A stretch of 64,000 nt of DNA from contig NZ_LQGV01000003.1 of the NCBI RefSeq assembly GCF_001620065.1, positions 124,001-188,000 on the forward strand. The letters are read 5' to 3'. The position numbers and the translations under genes were made by a program. The stretch comes from Microbacterium sp. TNHR37B (GTDB taxonomy: Bacteria > Actinomycetota > Actinomycetes > Actinomycetales > Microbacteriaceae). The notes below the pieces were generated by a model. That model had not been told where the DNA came from, searched no databases, and worked only from the letters and a program-made list of their open reading frames with translations. Below, one piece after another: positions 47,376 through 54,918 of the stretch (position 1 is its first letter; every line of letters starts with the position of its first letter).

Positions 47376-48752
47376 GTGAACAACGTGCATACCGTCGCCG
47401 TCGTCCTGGCCGGAGGGATTGGCGCACGCGTCGGTCTCGGCATCCCGAAGCAGCTCATCAAGATCGCGGGCAAGGCGATCGTGGAGCACACCCTCGAGGC
47501 ACTGGACGCGAGCCCCGACATCGACGAGGTCATCGTCATGATGAACGCGGCGACGATCGACGAGTTGTCGCATCTGCTGGGCAGCGGACGCTTCGCCAAG
47601 CTGACCCGCATCCTTCCCGGCGGCGAGACCCGCAATGACACCACCCGGCTGGCCATCGAGGCGATCGAGGGCGATGACACGAAGGTCCTCTTCCACGACG
47701 CCGTGCGGCCGTTCATCGACGACCGGATCATCTCCGACTGCGTCCGGGCGCTCGACGACTACGACGCCGTCGACACCGCCGTCCCCTCGGCCGACACGAT
47801 CATCGAGGTCGACGAGCGGCAGCACATCACGGGGATCCCCCCGCGCTCGCGCCTGCGTCGCGGGCAGACCCCGCAGGCCTTCCGTCTCGGCGTGATCCGG
47901 CGCGCATACGAGATCGCCGCGGAGGACCCCGACTTCACGGCCACCGACGACTGCGGCGTCGTGTTCACCTACCTCCCCGAGACGCCGATCTATGTCGTCG
48001 ACGGCACCGCGGAGAACATGAAGGTGACCGAGCCGATCGACATCCACATCGCCGACAAGCTCTTCCAACTCCAGTCGGCCAGCCTCTCGCTCGACGGCGG
48101 CGACCTCGCCGACCTGAGCGGTAAGGCCATCGTCGTCTTCGGGGGGAGCTACGGCATCGGGGCGAGCATCGTCGTGCAAGCCCGTGAGCACGGGGCCCGC
48201 GTGCGGGAGTTCAGCCGGTCGACGACGGGAACGGACGTCGGGTCGCCCAAGGCCGTCCGCAAGGCGCTGCGCGCAGCCTACGAGGAGTTCGGCCGGATCG
48301 ACGCCGTCGTCATGACCGCCGGCGTGCTGAACATCGCTCCCTTGGTCGAGACGCCCAAGCAAGAGGTGAAGCGGACCATCCGCACGAACCTGCTCGCGCC
48401 CGCCACTGTCGCTCGGGAGGCCTTCCCCTACCTCGAAGAGACCGGGGGCGAGGTCGTGTTGTTCACCTCGAGCTCCTACACGCGGGGCCGGGCGGGCTAC
48501 AGCATCTACAGCGCGACCAAGGCCGGTGTCGTCAACCTCACCCAGGCGTTGTCCGAAGAGTGGGCCGAATCGGGGGTGCGCATCAACTGCGTCAACCCGC
48601 AACGCACGGCCACTCCGATGCGCACCGCGGCCTTCGGCGAGGAACCGGAGGACACCCTGCTCGATCCCGATCACGTGGCGTGGGTGACCCTCCGGATGCT
48701 GACCGTTCCGGTGACCGGTCAGGTCATCAACGTCCGGCTCCACGACGCGTGA
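47376..48752 (+). CDS. Bifunctional cytidylyltransferase/SDR reductase (Bcs1/Acs1-like)
   Basis: Protein of 458 aa. The N-terminal domain (about 1-235) is IspD/TarI-like: VVLAGGIGARVGLGIPKQ for CTP binding, HDAVRPFI, and ENMKVTEPIDIHIA. The C-terminal domain (about 245-458) is a short-chain dehydrogenase: VVFGGSYGIGAS (nucleotide-binding glycines), a catalytic Ser-Tyr-Lys set with YSATK (Tyr378, Lys382) and NCVNPQRTATPM. The same domain order occurs in Haemophilus Bcs1/Acs1, which reduces ribulose-5-phosphate to ribitol-5-phosphate and makes CDP-ribitol with NADPH and CTP. By analogy this provides the CDP-ribitol donor. Followed by a membrane TagF-type gene after 32 bases. Other polyols cannot be excluded. 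Confidence 0.85.
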   Translation: MNNVHTVAVVLAGGIGARVGLGIPKQLIKIAGKAIVEHTLEALDASPDIDEVIVMMNAATIDELSHLLGSGRFAKLTRILPGGETRNDTTRLAIEAIEGDDTKVLFHDAVRPFIDDRIISDCVRALDDYDAVDTAVPSADTIIEVDERQHITGIPPRSRLRRGQTPQAFRLGVIRRAYEIAAEDPDFTATDDCGVVFTYLPETPIYVVDGTAENMKVTEPIDIHIADKLFQLQSASLSLDGGDLADLSGKAIVVFGGSYGIGASIVVQAREHGARVREFSRSTTGTDVGSPKAVRKALRAAYEEFGRIDAVVMTAGVLNIAPLVETPKQEVKRTIRTNLLAPATVAREAFPYLEETGGEVVLFTSSSYTRGRAGYSIYSATKAGVVNLTQALSEEWAESGVRINCVNPQRTATPMRTAAFGEEPEDTLLDPDHVAWVTLRMLTVPVTGQVINVRLHDA

Positions 48753-48784
48753 CGACGTCACGGCTTCCCTAGGCAGGCCCTTCC

Positions 48785-50506
48785 ATGTTTCAACGAGCTC
48801 TCCGCAACGACCCCGTCGATCTCGCGATCATCGTCCTGAGCGTCACGGCGACCCTGCTTCTTTACTCCGAGCTGACGACCCTCGGGATCGTGGCGTGGGT
48901 CGTCGCCTACGGTGCTCTCCTCGGCGTCGTCATCGCCCGCTTGCGGCCGCGGTGGCAGGGCGTGTTGCGCCAGAGCGTGGGAGGACTCGTCATCCTCACG
49001 TTCGCGGTCACGCCGCCGCTGACCACCGACGAGGTCTCCAGTGCGCCGATCGCGTGGCTGTCCATGGGGTTCGTGCTCGTGCTGTTGTCGGCATTGCCGA
49101 TGATCGAAGCCATCGCCGGATACGTCGGTGTGCGGATCGCCAATGTTCCCGGGCTGACGGTGATCCCGCCGGTCCCCCTGCTCAAGCGCCTCCTGCATGT
49201 CGTCGTACTGGCCGCCCCGGCGCTGCTGTTCCTGCTCAGCCGCCTGCACGTGGACGGCTGGTTCTGGACGCTCGTCGCCGTGCCGATCGGTCTCACCGTG
49301 CTCGTCATCTACGCGATCGCCGGGCTGCGCCAGCGCACCTCGCGTCGCACCCGGGCGGCGCTGCCGGGCGCCCTTGCTGCGCTGAAGCCTGACTTCGTCG
49401 TGTACTGGGACGCTCCGGCCAACACCGGATTCCAGCTCGCGATGTGGCTCCCCTACCTGCGCCGGCTCGACCGCCCGTTCTTCATCATGCTCCGCAACCG
49501 GCGCAGCTGGAACGATGCGGTCGCGGTCGCGGGTGACGTGCCCGTCGTCCTCGCGCCCACGATGCGCGACGTCGACGAATTCACGGTCCCGTCGCTGCGG
49601 GCCGCTTTCTACACGAACAACGCCGCACGCAACACGCACTTCGTTCGCTTCCAGAAGCTCACCCATATCCAGCTCCTCCACGGTGAGAGCGACAAGGCGC
49701 CCAGTTACAATCCCGTGACCGCCATGTACGACCGCGTGTACGTGGCCGGCCGGGCCGGTCAGGACCGTTATGCGCGGCACGGCGTCCTCATCGACCCCAG
49801 GAAGTTCGTCATCGTCGGACGCCCGCAGGTCGAGAGCATTCTTTCGGCCCCGGCCGGAGCACGTGATCGCCCGCACCCCGTCGCACTGTACGCGCCGACG
49901 TGGCGAGGCGTCCGTCTGGACTCTTCGTACACGTCGCTCGACGTCGCCGAGGAGATCGTCGAAGACCTCCTCGCCCGGGGGTGCGCCGTCATGTTCCGCC
50001 CGCATCCGTGGAGCTACAAGGACCCGATCCACCGCGCGATCAACGAGCGGATCCAGCATCGCCTGGGCGCCCACCGGTCCCAGACCGGCGTGCCGCACGT
50101 CTTCGGGGACGAGGCGGAACGCCTGCGCTCCGTCAACGATTGCATCAACGACAGTGACCTCATGATCTCCGACGTCTCCAGCGTCGTGGGCGACTTCCTC
50201 TACTCGCTGAAGCCGCTCGTCACCACGGCCTTCGGCCGAGATCTGACGGAGTTCCTGGCGGAGTTCCCGCTCGCACGCGCCGGGTACGTCATCACCGACG
50301 ACCGGGCGACGTGGACCGCCGCCTTCGATGACGCCCTCGGCCCGGACTCGCAGCGCGCTGTCCGCGCGGAGATGCGGGAGTACTACCTCGGGTCCTTTCC
50401 CCCGGAAGACTATGCCTCGGGCTTCATCGACGCCGCCCGCCGAGACATCGACGGGACCCCGCCGATCGGCCACGCCGAGGCGGAGACGGACGGGGAATCC
50501 GACTGA
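48785..50506 (+). CDS. Membrane-anchored TagF-type polyol-phosphate transferase
   Basis: Protein of 573 aa. Unlike its relatives it begins with about six hydrophobic segments (residues 10-180). A TagF-type domain follows (about 195-555): LKPDFVVYWDAP, LLHGESDKAPS (His299), YAPTWRG, FRPHP, and SDVSS (Asp463), where a Val replaces the Tyr of the usual DYSS. It lies between the Bcs1-like gene and a second cytidylyltransferase/SDR pair, so probably uses their CDP-polyol product. The ATG follows a weak site (AGGC). Built-in membrane helices could replace the usual peripheral membrane contact. Role as primase or polymerase unresolved. Confidence 0.8.
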   Translation: MFQRALRNDPVDLAIIVLSVTATLLLYSELTTLGIVAWVVAYGALLGVVIARLRPRWQGVLRQSVGGLVILTFAVTPPLTTDEVSSAPIAWLSMGFVLVLLSALPMIEAIAGYVGVRIANVPGLTVIPPVPLLKRLLHVVVLAAPALLFLLSRLHVDGWFWTLVAVPIGLTVLVIYAIAGLRQRTSRRTRAALPGALAALKPDFVVYWDAPANTGFQLAMWLPYLRRLDRPFFIMLRNRRSWNDAVAVAGDVPVVLAPTMRDVDEFTVPSLRAAFYTNNAARNTHFVRFQKLTHIQLLHGESDKAPSYNPVTAMYDRVYVAGRAGQDRYARHGVLIDPRKFVIVGRPQVESILSAPAGARDRPHPVALYAPTWRGVRLDSSYTSLDVAEEIVEDLLARGCAVMFRPHPWSYKDPIHRAINERIQHRLGAHRSQTGVPHVFGDEAERLRSVNDCINDSDLMISDVSSVVGDFLYSLKPLVTTAFGRDLTEFLAEFPLARAGYVITDDRATWTAAFDDALGPDSQRAVRAEMREYYLGSFPPEDYASGFIDAARRDIDGTPPIGHAEAETDGESD

Positions 50507-50556
50507 GCGACGCGCGCCGCGCGCCAGGCATCCCGAGTTCACCAAGGTCACACGGA

Positions 50557-50562
50557 TATAGT
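50557..50562 (+). promoter_or_regulatory. Possible -10 box for the TarI-like gene
   Basis: TATAGT lies 36 bases before the GTG at 50599. The upstream -35 candidates (GTTCAC) are at poor spacing. Confidence 0.4.
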
Positions 50563-50598
50563 CGATTGGTTCACACACCAGACACGGAGGTCTCCCGG

Positions 50599-51285
50599 GT
50601 GCACTCTCTCATTCTCCTCAACGGCGGGGTCGGCGCACGCGTCGGCGCGAACCAGCCGAAACAGTTCCTCAAGGTCAACGGCATCCCGATCCTCGTGTAC
50701 TCGCTCACGGCGATCGACCCGATCGAGCAGATCGGCGAGATCGTGATGAACTACCCCGACGGGTGGCGCGGCGCGGTCGAGAAGCTCCTCGAGGACTACG
50801 CCATCAAGACGCCCGTCACGCTCGTCGAGGCCGGCGACTCCCGTCACACCTCCGTGTCGGCCATGCTGCCGCACTGCACCCACGACAGCGTGATCATCCA
50901 CGAGGCCGCGCGCCCGCTGGTGCTGCGTCAGGACTTCGAGAACCTCATCGCGTCGCCGCACGACAATGTGGCTCTCATGCACCAGATCCCCTTCACTGTC
51001 GCGCCCGTCGACCCCGATACCCACACCGTCACCGGATCGCTCGACCGTTCGCGGCTGCGGAACGTCCAGTTGCCGCAGAAGTTCCGCACGAGCGATCTCG
51101 CCGACGCCCACCGCCAGGCGGCGGAGCGGGGCGACGTCTTCACCGAGGATGCGACGCTCGTGGCCACCTCGGGCTACCCGGTGTCCTACATCGACGGCCG
51201 CGACGAGAACTTCAAGGTCACGACGCCCACCGACATCCGGCTCGCCACCTACCTGATGCAGGAGAATGAGACGTCCTATGAGTAA
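50599..51285 (+). CDS. IspD/TarI-like cytidylyltransferase
   Basis: Cytidylyltransferase of 228 aa predicted to activate a polyol phosphate with CTP. Motifs: ILLNGGVGARVGANQPKQF (CTP-binding loop, with LNGG where the family has LAGG), HEAARPLV, EDATLV and ENFKVTTPTDI. GTG at 50599 follows a GGAGG site at eight bases; an upstream in-frame ATG at 50566 lies too near the predicted -10. It overlaps the SDR gene by eight bases, so the two form a separate cytidylyltransferase/reductase pair in addition to the fused enzyme. Being IspD of the isoprenoid pathway is unlikely given the SDR and teichoic neighbours. Confidence 0.82.
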   Translation: MHSLILLNGGVGARVGANQPKQFLKVNGIPILVYSLTAIDPIEQIGEIVMNYPDGWRGAVEKLLEDYAIKTPVTLVEAGDSRHTSVSAMLPHCTHDSVIIHEAARPLVLRQDFENLIASPHDNVALMHQIPFTVAPVDPDTHTVTGSLDRSRLRNVQLPQKFRTSDLADAHRQAAERGDVFTEDATLVATSGYPVSYIDGRDENFKVTTPTDIRLATYLMQENETSYE

Positions 51286-51988
51286 GTCTGCACTGGTCAC
51301 CGGGGCGTCCCGCGGAATCGGCTACGAGACCGCCCGCCGATTCATCGAGTCGGTCGACGACATCACGACCGTCATCATCGTGGCCCGCGAGTCCGACGCC
51401 TTCACACAGGCCCGCGATGAGCTCGGCGCCCTCGCCGAGGCGCGGGGCAAGACCCTGCTCGCCCACCCCGCCGACGTCGGCGATCTCGAGGCCCTGCGCG
51501 CCGCGATCGCCGAGATCCACCGCACCGTCGGCAACGTCGACATCCTCATCAACAACGCGGGGTACACGAATCCCGTCCCGATCCACCAGGTCGAGTTCGC
51601 CGACTTCGAGCGCACCATGACCGTCAACCTCTACGCGCCGTTCACGCTCATCCAGGAGCTCCTCCACCTCGGGAACACCTTCGAGCTGATCGTGAACATC
51701 GCCTCGACCGCCGGCATCACCGGACGCTCCGGCTGGCTGACCTATTCCGCGTCGAAGGCCGCTGTGATCAACATGAGCCAGGTGCTGCGCGAGGAGCTCG
51801 CGATCTACGGCACGCGGGTGGTGTGCCTCTCCCCCGGCCGCACGGCCACCGCCCTGCGGCGCGTGCTGGCCCCCACCGAGGACCCCACGACGATCATGCA
51901 GCCGGAGCACGTCGCGCAGGTCATCGAGGCGTTCGCGTCGCCTGTGGGCCGCTACATCGACTCCGAGAACATCGTGGTGCGCCTGTGA
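51278..51988 (+). CDS. SDR family reductase (TarJ-analogous role likely)
   Basis: Short-chain dehydrogenase of 236 aa: nucleotide-binding TGASRGIGYETA, DILINNAGYT, catalytic Ser in NIASTAG and YSASK (Tyr156, Lys160). ATG at 51278 lies inside the end of the cytidylyltransferase gene. By analogy with the fused Bcs1-type enzyme it would make the polyol phosphate for the preceding transferase; the classical TarJ is a medium-chain alcohol dehydrogenase, so this is a functional analogue at most. The gene ends before a strong terminator. Confidence 0.8.
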   Translation: MSKSALVTGASRGIGYETARRFIESVDDITTVIIVARESDAFTQARDELGALAEARGKTLLAHPADVGDLEALRAAIAEIHRTVGNVDILINNAGYTNPVPIHQVEFADFERTMTVNLYAPFTLIQELLHLGNTFELIVNIASTAGITGRSGWLTYSASKAAVINMSQVLREELAIYGTRVVCLSPGRTATALRRVLAPTEDPTTIMQPEHVAQVIEAFASPVGRYIDSENIVVRL

Positions 51989-52004
51989 GAGCGAAGCGAT
52001 GAGC

Positions 52005-52037
52005 AAACGGCCCGGCGATTCCTTCGCCGGGCCGTTT
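52005..52037. terminator. Bidirectional intrinsic terminator
   Basis: A perfect 14-base inverted repeat (arms 52005-52018 and 52024-52037, starting AAACGGCC) with a five-base loop TTCCT. The arm ends in A/T triplets on both sides, so it can serve the SDR gene and, overlapping its stop, the tagH gene. Confidence 0.85.
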
Positions 52038-52783
52038 CACTTCCCCTCGAGGACCTCGACGGCCTCGTCGATGGGCCCGTCAAAGATCTTGACGCCCTTC
52101 TTGATGACGATGCCGCGGGTGCAGAGGTCCTTGACCTGTCCCTTGCTGTGGCTGACGACCATCATCGTGACGCCCTGTGCCGCGAGCTCCTTGAGCTTGG
52201 CGTTGCACTTGGCGCGGAACGGGGCGTCGCCGACGGCGAGCACCTCGTCGACGAGCAGCACGTCAAGATGCACGTGGATGGCGACGCTGAAGGCGAGGCG
52301 CATGAACATGCCGGACGAGTAGTGCTTGACCTCTTGATCGATGAAGTCGCCGATCTCACTGAACGCGACGATCTCGTCGAACCGTTCCTTGGTCTCCGCT
52401 TCGCTCATCCCAAGGATCGCGGCGTTGAGGAAGACGTTCTCCCGCCCGGTGAGGTCGGGGTGGAACCCCGCACCCACCTCGATGAGCCCGGCCACGCGAC
52501 CCCGCGTGAGCACACGCCCCTCGTCGGGCTCCAGGACGCCGGAGACGAGCTTGAGCGTCGTGGACTTGCCGGACCCGTTGAGCCCCATCACCGCGACGGA
52601 CTCGCCCTCACCGATCATGAACGAGAGGTCGTTGAGCGCCTGGAACTGCTGCGAGCGGACCGGACGGCCGCGCACGACGTTGATGAACGCGTCTTTCATC
52701 GAACGGCTGCTGCGCTTGTTGAACCACTTCGAGACGTGCTCCACGATGATGCGGGGCTGGGCAGTGTCGGTCGTCGTCGTCAT
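52037..52783 (-). CDS. tagH: ABC transporter ATP-binding protein for wall polymer export (TagH-like)
   Basis: Cytoplasmic ATPase of 248 aa powering export of a teichoic-acid-type polymer. Walker A GLNGSGKS (67-74), Q-loop region with RVAGLIEVGAGFHPDLTG, signature YSSGM (155-159), Walker B LLVDE (176-180) and the switch VVSHS. The AGFHPDLTGREN segment is typical of the polysaccharide/teichoic exporters. ATG at 52783 shares its first base with the permease stop. No carbohydrate-binding C-terminal extension is present, so chain-end recognition as in Wzt-type exporters is unlikely. Confidence 0.9.
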   Translation of the reverse strand: MTTTTDTAQPRIIVEHVSKWFNKRSSRSMKDAFINVVRGRPVRSQQFQALNDLSFMIGEGESVAVMGLNGSGKSTTLKLVSGVLEPDEGRVLTRGRVAGLIEVGAGFHPDLTGRENVFLNAAILGMSEAETKERFDEIVAFSEIGDFIDQEVKHYSSGMFMRLAFSVAIHVHLDVLLVDEVLAVGDAPFRAKCNAKLKELAAQGVTMMVVSHSKGQVKDLCTRGIVIKKGVKIFDGPIDEAVEVLEGK

Positions 52784-53658
52784 CACAGATCCTGGGCGAA
52801 CGTGCGCTCGAAGCGGCGGAAGGTGAGCTGGCCGATCGTCAGCGCAATGGCGATGACGACGAGCGCGGCAAGGACATACCAGACCATCTCCGGAGGCCAT
52901 CCGTGATGCTGGGACGCCGCCACCGTCGGCTCCCAGAAGGCCTGGTGGAACATCTCGACGGCGACGGTGACGGGATTGCTCATGTAGAAGTGGAAGATCC
53001 ACGGCACGTTCCGTGTCGCGTGCTCGACCATGACCCACGTGTAGAGGATGGGCGACGACCAGGTGGAGATCGTCCGAACGATGTCGACGACGTTCGACGC
53101 GTCACGGAAGCGGACGTTGATCGCGGAGAAGAAGAGCCCCAGCCCGAGGATGAACAGGAGCACCAGGGCGAGACCTCCCAGCGCGAGACCGATCGAGGCG
53201 AACGAGGGCACCCAGCCGAAGAGGAAGATGCAGACGATCAGGAGGACCGCGAGCTGCGGAAGGAAGTGGACGAACGAGCCGATGATCGCCGCGATCGGGA
53301 AGAGCTCGCGGGGCAGATAGATCTTCCGGACGAGCGCCTTGTTGTCGACGATCGATCGCGTCGCCGCGCCGAAGGCCTCGTTGAACAGGTTGACCACCAC
53401 GATCCCGCTGAAGAGGTAGAGCGGGAACGCTTCGACCCTCTGGTGCATCTGCAGCACGCCGCCGACGATCGCGTAGTAGACCAGGAACTGCACGGTCGGT
53501 CGAACGTAGGACCAGAACCAGCCGAGCACCGAGTTGCGATAGCGCAACGACGAGGTCTTGCTGATGAGGACACCGAGCAGATAGCGGTGTCCGAAGACGT
53601 CGAGTATGCCCCGGCCGCGCCCCGGTGTGTCGAAGGCGCTGTAGTCGATCTGTGTCAC
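52783..53658 (-). CDS. tagG: ABC-2 type permease for wall polymer export (TagG-like)
   Basis: Membrane component (291 aa) of the wall-polymer exporter, with about six helices after a cytoplasmic N-terminus. RYLLGVLISKTSSLRYRNS and LGWFWSYVRP match the conserved start of TagG/RfbD-type permeases; SNPVTVAVEMFHQAFW near the C-terminus is also typical. GTG at 53658 follows an AGGAAA site. It is translationally coupled to the ATPase gene. TagGH moves undecaprenyl-linked polymer made in the cytoplasm to the outer face. Confidence 0.9.
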   Translation of the reverse strand: MTQIDYSAFDTPGRGRGILDVFGHRYLLGVLISKTSSLRYRNSVLGWFWSYVRPTVQFLVYYAIVGGVLQMHQRVEAFPLYLFSGIVVVNLFNEAFGAATRSIVDNKALVRKIYLPRELFPIAAIIGSFVHFLPQLAVLLIVCIFLFGWVPSFASIGLALGGLALVLLFILGLGLFFSAINVRFRDASNVVDIVRTISTWSSPILYTWVMVEHATRNVPWIFHFYMSNPVTVAVEMFHQAFWEPTVAASQHHGWPPEMVWYVLAALVVIAIALTIGQLTFRRFERTFAQDL

Positions 53659-53736
53659 AGGTTTCCTCGCAGGCTGAGACCACCGGCCTGACTGTCGGGC
53701 GTTCGGCGGACCACCCGTCATCCTAACGGACCGCGC

Positions 53737-53764
53737 CCCCGGCGAAGCTGGGCGCGCGCCGGGG
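53737..53764. terminator. Possible GC-rich hairpin downstream of M23 gene
   Basis: Arms CCCCGGCG (53737-53744) and CGCCGGGG (53757-53764) with a 12-base loop, between the M23 gene and tagG. No T-run follows. TAGGAT on the minus strand at 53720-53725 could be the tagG -10. Confidence 0.35.
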
Positions 53765-53835
53765 ATCACCGGTCGCACGGCAGCCCGAGCACGGCCGCGA
53801 GGCGACCACATCGAAGCTTCAGCGAGTTTCGTCGA

Positions 53836-54822
53836 CTATGACGACCACTTCAGCCCGCGCAGGTCCACGGCCGTCAGAGAAGCCCCGGTGGCGACATCGC
53901 TCATCATCTGCAAGCGCAATCGTCTGTCGGTTCCCAGATCGACGACGGCGGCCAGTTGCCCGAATGTGCTTCCCGTGGTGCCGATGACTTCCACCGGACC
54001 GAGCGACGTCATGTTCCCTGTGTCCTCGTTGTACCTCACGAATCGGAACTTGACGACCTCCCCCGGAGAGAGGTTGGCGATAGTGAAGTTGGCGGTGGCG
54101 AGCGTGAGCCCGCCCAGGAACAGCGAGACGTGATTCTCCACGTTGAGTCGAACCCATCCCCATGTGCCAACGGGGATCGCTTGTGTCGCCTCGTAGACAC
54201 GTTCGGCGTAGCTGGGCATTTCTTCTCCGATCAGTTGCGGTGTCTCGCCGGGAAAGGGAGCGGCACGAACAATGGGCTCCGGGTCGATCCGGTGACCTCC
54301 TGGGCTGGGGGTATGACGCGACGTTCCGCCCTTATACATTTCCAAATGGAGGTGGACGGGATATCCACCCGTGCCGCCCATCGTCCCGACACGCTGTCCC
54401 GCCGCCACCGTCTCCCCCTCATCGACGATCGGCGCATTCTTGAGATGGGCATACAGCGTGTAGTAGCCGTCAGCATGCTTGACCGTGGCGCAGTACCCCA
54501 TGTAACTGGCGTACCAACCGCTCTGGACGACAGTGCCTGCCGCCATCGAGTAGACCGGGGAATCGACTTGTCCGGGACGGATCATGTCCAGAGCGCGATG
54601 CCGGCCGTCGGGCGAGTACGGGAAGTTCCCGTTTCCTTCCCAGTCCTGCGTGTAGTTGATCGGCCCTTTGAGAGGCTTCACCCATTTGACCGTGGAGGCG
54701 GCGTGGGCGATGTTCGTCCAGGCAAACGAATCGATCAAGAGAGCTAAGGCTCCCGCGGAGGCACCGGTGAGAACACCGCGTCTGCTCAGCAGAGAATATC
54801 TGTCCGTGTCTTCATCGTCCAC
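53836..54822 (-). CDS. Tat-exported M23 family metallopeptidase
   Basis: Secreted zinc endopeptidase of 328 aa, likely cleaving peptidoglycan cross-links. The N-terminus has a twin-arginine signal SRRGVLTGASAGALALL (13-30) with cleavage probably after AHA near 41. The LytM core has H75-RAL-D79, His126 (YAHLKN) and HLHLE (His157, His159), a complete metal and catalytic set. Residues about 210-328 form a beta-rich domain of unknown type. GTG start. Position beside tagGH and an SH3-repeat protein suggests wall remodelling coupled to polymer attachment; inferred. Confidence 0.88.
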   Translation of the reverse strand: MDDEDTDRYSLLSRRGVLTGASAGALALLIDSFAWTNIAHAASTVKWVKPLKGPINYTQDWEGNGNFPYSPDGRHRALDMIRPGQVDSPVYSMAAGTVVQSGWYASYMGYCATVKHADGYYTLYAHLKNAPIVDEGETVAAGQRVGTMGGTGGYPVHLHLEMYKGGTSRHTPSPGGHRIDPEPIVRAAPFPGETPQLIGEEMPSYAERVYEATQAIPVGTWGWVRLNVENHVSLFLGGLTLATANFTIANLSPGEVVKFRFVRYNEDTGNMTSLGPVEVIGTTGSTFGQLAAVVDLGTDRRLRLQMMSDVATGASLTAVDLRGLKWSS

Positions 54823-54918
54823 ACACGCACCGTAGCAGTGTGAGTGAGATTTAGGGAAGACAATTGTGCCTACCTACTGGGAAATCAACGGCAATGGCTG
54901 CTTGCGGCGAACATGCGC

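Noticed and set aside
47268..48761. Upstream extension of the 44667 gene's open frame
   Set aside because: About 500 further residues without homology, antisense to the Bcs1-like gene; GT2 homology starts at the GTG 47267.
50599..51285. IspD of the isoprenoid pathway
   Set aside because: Motifs allow it, but overlap with an SDR gene and the teichoic context favour a TarI-type enzyme.
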